Below, in pieces: positions 27,136-34,301 of a stretch of DNA of 64,000 nt (its first letter is position 1; each line of letters begins with the position of its first letter). Position numbers and translations under genes: made by a program. The notes under the pieces were generated by a model, which was not told where the DNA came from, ran no database searches, and saw only the letters and a program-made list of their open reading frames with translations. The DNA is from Prevotella sp. (lineage in GTDB: Bacteria > Bacteroidota > Bacteroidia > Bacteroidales > Bacteroidaceae), in assembly GCA_017475265.1 (NCBI GenBank), contig JAFVFY010000030.1, positions 37,367 to 101,366 of the forward strand, in the 5' to 3' direction.

Positions 27136-28398
27136 TTACCATCCCATTTTACTCAGTTGTGCAGCATTGTACCACTGCATGCCCTTTATCTCGCTGTTCA
27201 TCTGGCTCATGCTCTTGTTCAGGTTGATCTGGTAATACCTGTTCCACCTGGCTTGGTCGGCATCGGTCTGCGGGACGTACATGCCGAGGGTTCCTAGCCG
27301 CTCCTCGGTGATGGTGAAGTCGGCGAACTCCATTTGGTTATTAGGTGAGTAGTAAACGTGGTTGGCCATCCACACGGTGGTAAAGGTGTGGTATGGGACA
27401 GCCTTGTCGAAGACGCGCTTCCATTCCTTGTATTGTGCTTCCGAGGCATAGCGCAGAATGAAGTCCTGCATGTCGAACTGTGTGTGGTCGTAGTAGAAGA
27501 TGAGCTTGCTGACGTCGGGGTATCGGCATCCGGCTTCATCGGGCTCTATGTCGTTGGCGAATGACTGGAGCGTCTCGGCGGTGGACTTTGCCAAATCTTC
27601 CAGCTCACTGGTCTTGACAGCTACCAAAGGAACGCTGTAGCCGCCCGACTTCTGCTCGTAGTACTTGTCCACTATCTGCTTGTAGAAAGTGCTGTCCTGG
27701 CTGAACATGGCCGGCACGACAGTATGATAGGGGGCTCCCTCACCAGGAATCTCTGCTGGCGAGCCGATGATGTAATCGGCACATTTGCGCAGCTCATAGA
27801 CACTCTCCACACACATGAAGCAGCAGCAGTCGGCAAAGATGAACTTCAGCTTAGGCAGCCGTTCCAGCACCTTTGCCATATCGGGAATATTCATATAGGT
27901 GTTGCCGCCGGTATAGTCCACGCCGTAGGCCTTCCGTCGGGAATTGCTGGTAGAGGACGACGAAGCGCTCTTGCGCATGAGCCATCCGTCGGCATGTCCC
28001 CAAAGCACGAGGCCGTAGCTCTTCGCCTCAAAGTTGTCGATGACGTACTTCATAGCGTCGTAGAGCACCTGCGGATCGCTGCTCTTCAGCTCTGTCTCAA
28101 AGCTCTTGAGGCGAATGGTGTCACCCTTCTCCACTTGCATGAAATAAGGCTTCTCCCTGTTGTTGTCCACAAAGAGAATCAGCTTGTTGTTGGTGGCCAG
28201 GTCTTTTGTGCCCTGTATCACCTGCCTCATTTCGGCCCTGAAGTAGTTCGTGAGATTATTGTCGTCGGCCATGTAGATAAGTACGGCTCGCTCAAACCTT
28301 CCATCTTCGGGTTCTGTGTTGTTGTCTTTGCTGCAGCAGGAAAGGGTAAGGACTGCACAGATAGCGCAGCTTACGAGACAAGAATAGGTCTTTTTCAT
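27136..28398 (-). CDS. Clostripain-like (C11) cysteine peptidase lipoprotein
   Basis: The ATG at 28398 is preferred because it yields a lipoprotein signal, MKKTYSCLVSCAICAVLTLSC, with lipidated Cys21 or 22. The chain shows the C11 hallmarks: a strand RAVLIYMADDNNL, catalytic His135 in LVLWGHADGWL, and catalytic Cys in FADCCCFMCVESVYELR (probably Cys192, equivalent to the DAC motif). Clostripain-family enzymes cut after Arg or Lys; related Bacteroidales lipoproteins are mostly uncharacterised. The Ser-rich loop SASSSSTSNSRRK (about 145-156) may be a self-cleavage or surface loop. Expected at the outer membrane or periplasm. It is followed by nrdD after a 9-nt word array. Confidence 0.85.
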   Translation of the reverse strand: MKKTYSCLVSCAICAVLTLSCCSKDNNTEPEDGRFERAVLIYMADDNNLTNYFRAEMRQVIQGTKDLATNNKLILFVDNNREKPYFMQVEKGDTIRLKSFETELKSSDPQVLYDAMKYVIDNFEAKSYGLVLWGHADGWLMRKSASSSSTSNSRRKAYGVDYTGGNTYMNIPDMAKVLERLPKLKFIFADCCCFMCVESVYELRKCADYIIGSPAEIPGEGAPYHTVVPAMFSQDSTFYKQIVDKYYEQKSGGYSVPLVAVKTSELEDLAKSTAETLQSFANDIEPDEAGCRYPDVSKLIFYYDHTQFDMQDFILRYASEAQYKEWKRVFDKAVPYHTFTTVWMANHVYYSPNNQMEFADFTITEERLGTLGMYVPQTDADQARWNRYYQINLNKSMSQMNSEIKGMQWYNAAQLSKMGW

Positions 28399-28440
28399 GA
28401 ATGTAGGTTTTTTATGGGTCATAAAGCGGTTCTATAGCTT

Positions 28441-29499
28441 CTATAGTACTGCTAGGATTTCATCGTCGGTGGCCAGGTTGAAGTCTCCGATGATAGTGTT
28501 CTTCATCGCGGCGGCGGCCAGAGCATAGTCGAGCAGGTACTGCTCAGTCATTCCAGGCTGGAAGGCACAGTGGAGCATGCCGGCCATGAAGGCGTCGCCC
28601 ACGCCCGATGGGTCTACCACGCCGTTGATGTCGTGGATACGCGAGCGGAGAAGGGTGTAGCCGTTGGGTGATTGGTATTGGGTGTTAGGTGTCGGGTGGT
28701 TGGTGTAGAGCAAGGCGGTGAGCAGGTGGCGGCTCGATGCCACCATATTACGCATACCCATGAGCCAGCGCTGGCAGCGGGGGAACTGCTCGTGCAGCTG
28801 CTCGAACCACTCACGATATTCGTCCATCTGCATCTCGAAGGAGGTGTCGATGGCAGTATAGGGAGGCTGGCTGCGCTGACAAAGCCACTCAAATTCTATG
28901 GCATCACCAAACATCATGTCGCAGCGGGCAAGCATGCGTCCGATGGTCTCTCGCGGCTCTGCGCCATAGCGCCACAGGTTTTTGCGGTAATTGATATCGA
29001 AGGAAACCTTCACGCCCATATCGTCGGCGATGTCCATAGCCTCGAAGGTTGCGTCGGCTGCATTTTGCGTGATGGCTGTAGCGATGCCTGAAATGTGAAG
29101 CACGGAAGCTCCTTTCAGTATCTCACGCCAAGGAATCATGCCCGGTTGCAGTTCGCTGTAGGCCGAGCCTGCGCGGTCGTAGATGACCTTCGATGCCCTC
29201 ATGCCGGCAGCAGGCTCCAGGTAGTAGGTGCCTATGCGGGTGCCGCCCCATTGAACGTGGCTCATTCCCACGCCGAGCTGCATTAGGTTCTGTGCCCCAG
29301 CATGGGCAACAGGCGTGTCGGGCAGACGGGTGATATAGTCTACATTGTCGCCCAGTGTGGCCAGGCTCACGGCAACGTTGGCCTCGCTGCCGCCATACAT
29401 ACTGGTAAACGTGCGACCCTGAGAGAGTCGCTGGTGCTGATCCTTGGAGAAGCGAAGCAATAGCTCGCCGAAGGTTACAATCTTTGGTGTCATTGTCAT
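28441..29499 (-). CDS. PfkB-family sugar kinase, probably 2-keto-3-deoxygluconate kinase
   Basis: The start at 29499 (MTMTPKIVTFGELLLRFS) is chosen because a strong promoter at 29569-29600 lies downstream of the longer open frame's beginning. The N-terminal substrate motif FTSMYGGSEANVAVSLATLG and the C-terminal DPSGVGDAFMAGMLH anion-hole/catalytic-Asp motif define the ribokinase/PfkB family. The overall pattern (FGELLLRFS, GRTRIGTYYLE-like and ISFDINYRKNLW-like motifs) fits KDG kinases of the uronate pathway. The segment TNHPTPNTQYQSPN is encoded by six 7-nt words (28666-28707) and looks inserted. No KDPG aldolase or isomerase gene is nearby, so the substrate is inferred. Confidence 0.85.
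   Translation of the reverse strand: MTMTPKIVTFGELLLRFSKDQHQRLSQGRTFTSMYGGSEANVAVSLATLGDNVDYITRLPDTPVAHAGAQNLMQLGVGMSHVQWGGTRIGTYYLEPAAGMRASKVIYDRAGSAYSELQPGMIPWREILKGASVLHISGIATAITQNAADATFEAMDIADDMGVKVSFDINYRKNLWRYGAEPRETIGRMLARCDMMFGDAIEFEWLCQRSQPPYTAIDTSFEMQMDEYREWFEQLHEQFPRCQRWLMGMRNMVASSRHLLTALLYTNHPTPNTQYQSPNGYTLLRSRIHDINGVVDPSGVGDAFMAGMLHCAFQPGMTEQYLLDYALAAAAMKNTIIGDFNLATDDEILAVL
28666..28707. repeat. Six 7-nt words inside the sugar kinase gene
   Basis: The plus strand reads GGGTGAT, TGGTATT, GGGTGTT, AGGTGTC, GGGTGGT, TGGTGTA: 42 nt, six heptamers and exactly 14 codons. It encodes TNHPTPNTQYQSPN in a kinase whose homologues would not need it. Confidence 0.75.
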
Positions 29500-29568
29500 T
29501 GTGTCTAATCTTTTGTCGTCTAGAGCTTTTAGGATGTCTGGAGTGTCCAGACGGTTGGTTTCGGCGTG

Positions 29569-29600
29569 CAAAAGTACGAAAAAAAAGCGAACTGGCAAAA
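29569..29600 (-). promoter_or_regulatory. Promoter of the sugar kinase gene
   Basis: On the minus strand TTTG (29600-29597), 20 nt, then TACTTTTG (29576-29569) fits the consensus fully. The transcription start is expected near 29563, 64 nt before the chosen ATG. Confidence 0.7.
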
Positions 29601-29658
29601 ATCTAGAAGAAAAAAACTACCTTTTCTAGGAGAAAAGTCTACCTTTTCTAGAAGATAG
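29600..29658. repeat. Direct/inverted CTACCTTTTCTAG repeats upstream of the kinase promoter
   Basis: CTACCTTTTCTAG occurs at 29617-29629 and 29639-29651, with a partial inverted copy around 29601-29620 and a CTTTTCT-AGG-AGAAAAG mini-hairpin between them. The array abuts the -33 box and fills the gap to mutY. Confidence 0.6.
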
Positions 29659-29659
29659 A

Positions 29660-30661
29660 TTAGGGTTGCCTACAAGGGGATAATTCGCCGAGCAGTTTCT
29701 CCACCAACCGAGGCACGGCGTAGCTGTCGATGTCACCTTCGTCCACCCAGAAGTAGCCCTCCGGCAGTTGTGGTCGTTCATCGGTTTCCCACAACCAGAA
29801 GTCGGCCAGGAGCACACGATGGGTCAGGACATGACGAACGTTCTTTTTCAACAGCCTGGCCTCTGGAGATAAAACTTTGCTTTCCTCCAAGCAGAGCGGT
29901 TCGTAGAGTCCTTGCCAGATGTCACCAGCCGGACGACGGTGGAGGGCTGTCTGACCCTTACAACGTATATAAATATAGGTAAGGTGACGCTCCTTTACCT
30001 CTAGTTTCTTCAGTTTTACGGGCAGGGTGTCGATGGCACCTGTCCTGAAGGCAGCGCAGGTATCCATCAGCGGACAGCTGTCACAGTGGGGGTTGACGGG
30101 CGTGCAATGGATGGCTCCGAAGTCCATGATGGCCTGGTTGTAGGCCGAGGCGGCATCAGGTGGCAAAAGGCTCTGAGCCAAGGCGGTAAACTCCTTCTTC
30201 CCTTCCGTGGTGTTGATGGGTGTTTTGATGCCATAGTGACGGGCCAGCACACGGTAGACATTCCCATCGACCACGGCTGCCGGGAGGTCGAAGGCGATGC
30301 TGCCGATGGCCGCTGCCGTGTAGTCGCCCACGCCCTTCAGGGAGCGAAGACCCTCTATCGTGGCGGGAAAACCGCCACGGGCGACCACCTGGCGTGCCGC
30401 CGTGTGCAGGTTGCGGGCACGGGTGTAGTAGCCCAGCCCCTGCCATTCGCGCAGCACTTCATCCTCAGTGGCTGCGGCCAGCTGCTCGACGGTGGGCCAG
30501 CGACGCATGAACCGCTCCCAGTAGGGCCGGCCCTGCTCGGTGCGGGTCTGCTGAAGGATGATTTCCGACAGCCACACGGCGTAGGGGTCGCGGGTCTGCC
30601 GCCAAGGCAGGTCGCGGCCATTCTCCTTGAACCATTGTAGCAGGGTCGTCGTAAAACTCAT
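29660..30661 (-). CDS. mutY: A/G-specific adenine DNA glycosylase
   Basis: MutY removes adenine mispaired with 8-oxoguanine in base-excision repair. The HhH-GPD domain shows Glu33 in WLSEIILQQTR, the hairpin LKGVGDYTAAAIGS and catalytic Asp132 in AVVDGNVYRVLARHYG. Four cysteines, C186, C193, C196 and C202 (C-x6-C-x2-C-x5-C), bind the 4Fe-4S cluster. A NUDIX-like C-terminal domain that recognises 8-oxoG follows (about 225-325, with RRPAGDIWQGLYEPL). At 333 residues it is close to normal length. It is divergent from the GNAT-like gene at 30839 and has its own promoter. Confidence 0.95.
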   Translation of the reverse strand: MSFTTTLLQWFKENGRDLPWRQTRDPYAVWLSEIILQQTRTEQGRPYWERFMRRWPTVEQLAAATEDEVLREWQGLGYYTRARNLHTAARQVVARGGFPATIEGLRSLKGVGDYTAAAIGSIAFDLPAAVVDGNVYRVLARHYGIKTPINTTEGKKEFTALAQSLLPPDAASAYNQAIMDFGAIHCTPVNPHCDSCPLMDTCAAFRTGAIDTLPVKLKKLEVKERHLTYIYIRCKGQTALHRRPAGDIWQGLYEPLCLEESKVLSPEARLLKKNVRHVLTHRVLLADFWLWETDERPQLPEGYFWVDEGDIDSYAVPRLVEKLLGELSPCRQP

Positions 30662-30698
30662 TGCTGGCGATTCTTACTTTCTGTTAATAATACGTCGG

Positions 30699-30730
30699 CA
30701 AAGGTAAGCAAAAGTGTCGTAATAGGCAAA
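30699..30730 (-). promoter_or_regulatory. mutY promoter
   Basis: On the minus strand TTTG (30730-30727), 20 nt, TACCTTTG (30706-30699). The start codon of mutY is 38 nt downstream. Confidence 0.7.
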
Positions 30731-30838
30731 TAATACACCCGTCTTTTTGTTAATAAACGTTGTTAAGTAAAAAAGAGTGTTTTTTGGGCGCTTCGGAACA
30801 TCATTAATTGCGTAAATATATGTAATTTTGCCGCCCAA

Positions 30839-31969
30839 ATGAGCACGGTATGTGTAAAAAAGGTTGAAACAGGAAAGGAAATGGGCGATTTCGTTCATTT
30901 TACACGTGTGCATTATGCCCACTGTAAGCAGTACGTGCCAGAACTAGAACGCGACGTACGCGACATGTTCAACCCAAAGAAAAATGCGGGGCTGGAGTTC
31001 ACGGACATTCAGCCTTTCGTTGCCTACCGCGACGGTAAGGTTGTGGGACGTATTGCCGGCATCATCAACCATCACGCTAATAAGAAATGGAACCGCAACT
31101 ACGTGCGCTTCTCGCTCATTGAGTTCATTGACGACCGCGAGGTGTCGAAAGGATTGCTTGATGCCGTGGCGCAGTGGGGACGGGAAAAGGGCATGGACCG
31201 CATACAGGGGCCGATGGGCATCACCGACTTCGACAAGGAGGGTATGCTCGTCGAGGACTTCGACCTCACGGGTTCCGTCACCGCTATCTACAACTACGAC
31301 TATTACCCCCGCCACTTGGAGGCACTGGGCTTCGAGAAAGAGGCCGACTGGCTGCAGGTGCGCGTGGATGTGCCACAGGAGATTCCAGCCAAGTATCAGC
31401 GTGTGGCTCGGTATGCCCGTGAGCAGGTGGGACTGACGGTGAAGAAGGTGACCAACGATGAGATACGAGGCGGCTACGGGAAGAAGATCTTCCATCTGCT
31501 GAACGCCGCCTACAGCCCGCTCTTCGGCTATACCGAGCTATCGGAAGGACAGATAGACGACTTCGTGAAGCAGTATATCTCCCTGGTCGATAAGCAGCTC
31601 ATACCGCTCGTAGAGAACGGGAAAGGTGAGCTGGTGGGTGTGGCCATCACCATGATGAGCATGGTGGAGGCTTTCCAGAAGTCGGGAGGAAGGCTGTGGC
31701 CCACTGGCTGGTGGCATCTGCTCAGCGGACTGAAATGGAACAAGGCCGACCATGCGGAGATGCTCCTCATTGCCGTGCGCCCCGACTATCAGGGACTGGG
31801 CGTGAACGCTCTCTTCTTTGAAGACCTTATACCTATATATAATAAATACGGTATCAAATGGGCCGAGACTGGCCCGCAGCTCGAGGACAATATGCGCGAA
31901 CTGAACCAGTGGCGACCGCTGAACCCCAAGACGGTGAAACGCCGCCGGTGCTACACGAAGAAAATATAA
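30839..31969 (+). CDS. GNAT-superfamily acyltransferase-like protein (376 aa)
   Basis: A cytosolic protein with two GNAT-like halves. The first has FVAYRDGKVVGRIAGIINHH, then the loop GPMGITDFDKEGMLVEDFDL and YNYDYYPRHLEALGFEKEAD. The second has VGVAITMMSMVEAFQ, then MLLIAVRPDYQGLGVNALFF, the latter being the acyl-CoA-binding strand with a Q-x-L-G loop. The end carries EDNMRELNQWRPLNPKTVKR. This arrangement is found in a conserved Bacteroidetes family with no assigned substrate. TAATTTTG at 30823-30830 may be its -7 box. Whether it belongs with the ketosynthase locus downstream is unclear; a 195-bp repeat element separates them. Confidence 0.8.
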   Translation: MSTVCVKKVETGKEMGDFVHFTRVHYAHCKQYVPELERDVRDMFNPKKNAGLEFTDIQPFVAYRDGKVVGRIAGIINHHANKKWNRNYVRFSLIEFIDDREVSKGLLDAVAQWGREKGMDRIQGPMGITDFDKEGMLVEDFDLTGSVTAIYNYDYYPRHLEALGFEKEADWLQVRVDVPQEIPAKYQRVARYAREQVGLTVKKVTNDEIRGGYGKKIFHLLNAAYSPLFGYTELSEGQIDDFVKQYISLVDKQLIPLVENGKGELVGVAITMMSMVEAFQKSGGRLWPTGWWHLLSGLKWNKADHAEMLLIAVRPDYQGLGVNALFFEDLIPIYNKYGIKWAETGPQLEDNMRELNQWRPLNPKTVKRRRCYTKKI

Positions 31970-31989
31970 ATACGACGAAACAATATTTA

Positions 31990-32184
31990 AACAACGAATT
32001 ACACGAATTTCACGAATTGAACGAATTATAACGTATTTCAGAATAATATGAATTTCACGAATTATTTGGATTTCACGAAAACTACTGCGTATAGCTATGC
32101 GCAGCTCTCATCGCTTGCGACGATAATTCGTGAAATTAGTAATACAATTCGTGAAAATTCGTGTAATTCGTGTAATTCGTTGTT
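31990..32184. repeat. MITE-like element with 9-nt word arms (ACGAATTAC type)
   Basis: The left arm (31990-32018) is AACAACGAATTACACGAATT followed by TCACGAATT; the right arm, ending at 32184, is its inverse (GTGTAATTCG words, then TTGTT). The middle holds hairpins around GCTATGCGCAGCT and ATCGCTTGCGACGAT. The element stops 14 bp before the ketosynthase start, and the same words recur at 34273-34301. Confidence 0.75.
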
Positions 32185-32197
32185 ATAAAAAATGATT

Positions 32198-33415
32198 ATG
32201 AATAGAGTAGTAATTACTGGCATGGGCATTTGGTCCTGCCTGGGAACAAGTCTTGACGAGGTGCGGCAGTCACTCTACGAGGGCCGCAGCGGTATCATCT
32301 TCAGTGAGGAGCGTGCGGCAGCCGGGTTCCGGTCGCCCATGTGCGGCAACGTGCCGAAGTGCGATCTGAAGAAGCTGTTGAGCCGCAACGTGCGCCAGAT
32401 GATGCCCGAGGAGGCACAGTATGCCTACATGGCCACGCTTCAGGCACTGGAGCAGGCTCGTCTGGACCAAGACTATATCGACGCTCACGAGGTGGGTGTC
32501 ATCTACGGCAACGACTCCGTGGCCGAGGACACCATGATTGCGATGGACAAGTTCCGTCAGGCTGGCTCTACGGCCGCCTGTGGCAGCGGTGCCATCTTCA
32601 AGTCGATGAACTCGACAGTGACGATGAACCTTGCCACGCTCTTCCATCTGAAGGGTATTAACCTCACCGCCTCGGCAGCCTGTGCCAGCGGCTCGCAGTC
32701 GCTCGGACTGGCCTTCCTGCTCATTCGCAATGGCTTGCAGGACTGCATCGTCTGCGGCGGTGCAGAGGAAAATAACATGTATGGCATAGCCGCCTTCGAT
32801 GCGCTGCAGACCTTCTCCACCCGTGTGGACGCTCCTGCAAAGGCCAGCCGTCCCTTCGATCGCGACCGCGACGGCCTCGTGCCAAGCGGCGGCGGCGCAA
32901 CGCTCATCGTGGAGAGCTTAGAACATGCACAGAAGCGCGGAGCCACCATCCTCGCAGAGATAGTAGGCTGGGGCTTCTCTGGCAATGGCGACCATATCTC
33001 CACGCCCAACGTGGCCGGTCCGGCACGCTCGCTGGAGCTTTGCCTGAAGAGCGCAGGCGTAAATCCCCGTGACATCGGCTACGTCAACGCCCACGCCACT
33101 TCGACAAAGATTGGCGACGCCCGCGAGGCTCAGGCTATCGCACAGGCATTCGGCGACTACCGCGTGCCCGTGACGTCGACGAAGAGTCAGACGGGTCACG
33201 AGATGTGGATGGCCGGTGCATCGGAAATCATCTACTCTATGCTGATGATGCAGAACGACTTCATCGCCGGGTCGCTCAACTTCGAGAACCCCGACGAGGA
33301 GACGGCATGCATCAACGTGCTCGGCGAGCGCAAGGACACCCATTTCGACATGTTCCTCTCGAACAGCTTCGGCTTCGGAGGAACGAACTCCACGCTCATC
33401 ATCAAAGCCCCCTAA
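32198..33415 (+). CDS. Beta-ketoacyl-ACP synthase (KAS II/FabF-like) of a polyene-type locus
   Basis: The enzyme condenses acyl chains on ACP. The thiolase-fold catalytic triad is complete (numbered from the ATG two codons earlier, at 32192): Cys164 in SAACASGSQ, His301 in VNAHATSTKIGD and His336 in KSQTGHEMWMAG. The chosen start, MNRVVITGMGIWSCLG, is the normal family N-terminus; the ATG at 32192 would add MI. Followed by an ACP, a hotdog dehydratase, an MMPL exporter and an FAD oxidoreductase, it resembles the ketosynthase of aryl-polyene or flexirubin-type clusters rather than housekeeping FabF. Its last codons and stop (KAP, TAA) fall inside a 32-nt repeat (33407-33438). Confidence 0.9.
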   Translation: MNRVVITGMGIWSCLGTSLDEVRQSLYEGRSGIIFSEERAAAGFRSPMCGNVPKCDLKKLLSRNVRQMMPEEAQYAYMATLQALEQARLDQDYIDAHEVGVIYGNDSVAEDTMIAMDKFRQAGSTAACGSGAIFKSMNSTVTMNLATLFHLKGINLTASAACASGSQSLGLAFLLIRNGLQDCIVCGGAEENNMYGIAAFDALQTFSTRVDAPAKASRPFDRDRDGLVPSGGGATLIVESLEHAQKRGATILAEIVGWGFSGNGDHISTPNVAGPARSLELCLKSAGVNPRDIGYVNAHATSTKIGDAREAQAIAQAFGDYRVPVTSTKSQTGHEMWMAGASEIIYSMLMMQNDFIAGSLNFENPDEETACINVLGERKDTHFDMFLSNSFGFGGTNSTLIIKAP

Positions 33416-33602
33416 GTTAGGGGGTTGGGGGTCTGAACAAGCCTAAATAATCCTAATATACTGGGACATTTAGGGGTCTGAACAGACACTCATTAACATT
33501 ATAATTAACTAAACAACAGGGAAAGACACGAAGGGCGTTCAGACCCCCACCCCTAGCAGAGGGGACTCGCGTTCAGACCCCCAACCCCCTAACTTAGGGG
33601 GC
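33407..33602. repeat. Insert bounded by perfect 32-bp inverted repeats
   Basis: The sequence at 33407-33438 (begins GCCCCCTAAGTTAGGGGG) is repeated exactly in reverse complement at 33571-33602. Partial GTCTGAAC/GTTCAGAC copies lie at 33472-33486 and 33538-33570. The left copy contains the stop codon of the ketosynthase; the right copy ends 8 bp before the ACP start. It resembles a MITE or tandem palindrome insertion inside the operon. Confidence 0.85.
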
Positions 33603-33610
33603 AAAGAAAA

Positions 33611-33853
33611 ATGACAAGAGAAGAAATCATTGAGCAGGTGAACAGCCTGCTGGCAGAAGAGTTTGAAGTAGAAGCATCGGAGTTCGCTCCCGAAGCCAAC
33701 CTCAAGGAGACACTTAACCTTGACAGCATCAACCTTGTGGACCTCATCGCACTGGTGCAGTTCACCTACAAGATCACCATCCCCGTGGAAGACCTGAAGA
33801 AGATCCAGACCTTCACCAATCTCTACGACTACATCGAGCAACACCTCGCTTGA
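33611..33853 (+). CDS. Acyl carrier protein
   Basis: An 80-residue, acidic, helical protein with the phosphopantetheine-attachment serine Ser39 in LNLDSINLVDLIALVQ (DSI rather than the commoner DSL). It would carry the growing chain for the ketosynthase upstream and the dehydratase downstream. Its stop overlaps the start of the dehydratase (TTGA), indicating translational coupling. Confidence 0.93.
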   Translation: MTREEIIEQVNSLLAEEFEVEASEFAPEANLKETLNLDSINLVDLIALVQFTYKITIPVEDLKKIQTFTNLYDYIEQHLA

Positions 33854-34266
33854 AATACACAGGTAAGGACATAGAACGGCTCATACCCCAGCGGCCACCG
33901 TTTATGATGGTCGATGGGTTTGAGCCTTTGTCTGATGATAGTGCCACAACGTCGCTGTGCGTCGACCACAACAATTATTTCATCATCGATGGCGATGAAC
34001 TGTCCGAGAGCGGCATCATCGAGCATCAGGCACAGTCTGTGTCGGCACTGGCAGGGTATAAGGCTGCAGAAAGCGACAGCCCTCCAGTAGGTATCATCGG
34101 TGAGGTGAAGCACTTCGAGTGCCTCCGTCGGCCCCGCATCGGTGAGCGCATGGTGACCACGGTGCAAATGGGCATGACCTTCGGCAACGTAACTATGGCG
34201 AAGTGCGAGACTGCCATCGATGGCGAGACCGTGGCAAGAATCAACCTGAAAGTGTTCATGCAGTGA
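33850..34266 (+). CDS. Hotdog-fold 3-hydroxyacyl-ACP dehydratase-like protein
   Basis: The frame starts with TTG overlapping the ACP stop. A later start would cut the conserved IERLIPQRPPFMMVDGF motif, so TTG is preferred. The IIEHQAQSVSALAGYKA helix corresponds to the FabZ helix with the catalytic Glu (Glu58 by my count), but the usual GHFP histidine motif is replaced by NNYFIIDGDELSESG. This fits the divergent dehydratases (ApeI/ApeP-like) of polyene loci rather than housekeeping FabZ. It probably dehydrates 3-hydroxyacyl-ACP without later reduction. Confidence 0.8.
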   Translation: MKYTGKDIERLIPQRPPFMMVDGFEPLSDDSATTSLCVDHNNYFIIDGDELSESGIIEHQAQSVSALAGYKAAESDSPPVGIIGEVKHFECLRRPRIGERMVTTVQMGMTFGNVTMAKCETAIDGETVARINLKVFMQ

Positions 34267-34272
34267 TTATTT

Positions 34273-34301
34273 AACAACGAATTACACGAATTACACGAAT
34301 T
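34273..34301. repeat. 9-nt word repeat at the start of the MMPL gene
   Basis: AACAACGAATTACACGAATT followed by ACACGAATT: three ACGAATTAC-type words. It runs directly into TTGGACAGACTA, so that the last T of the repeat is the first or second base of the exporter's start codon. Confidence 0.8.
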
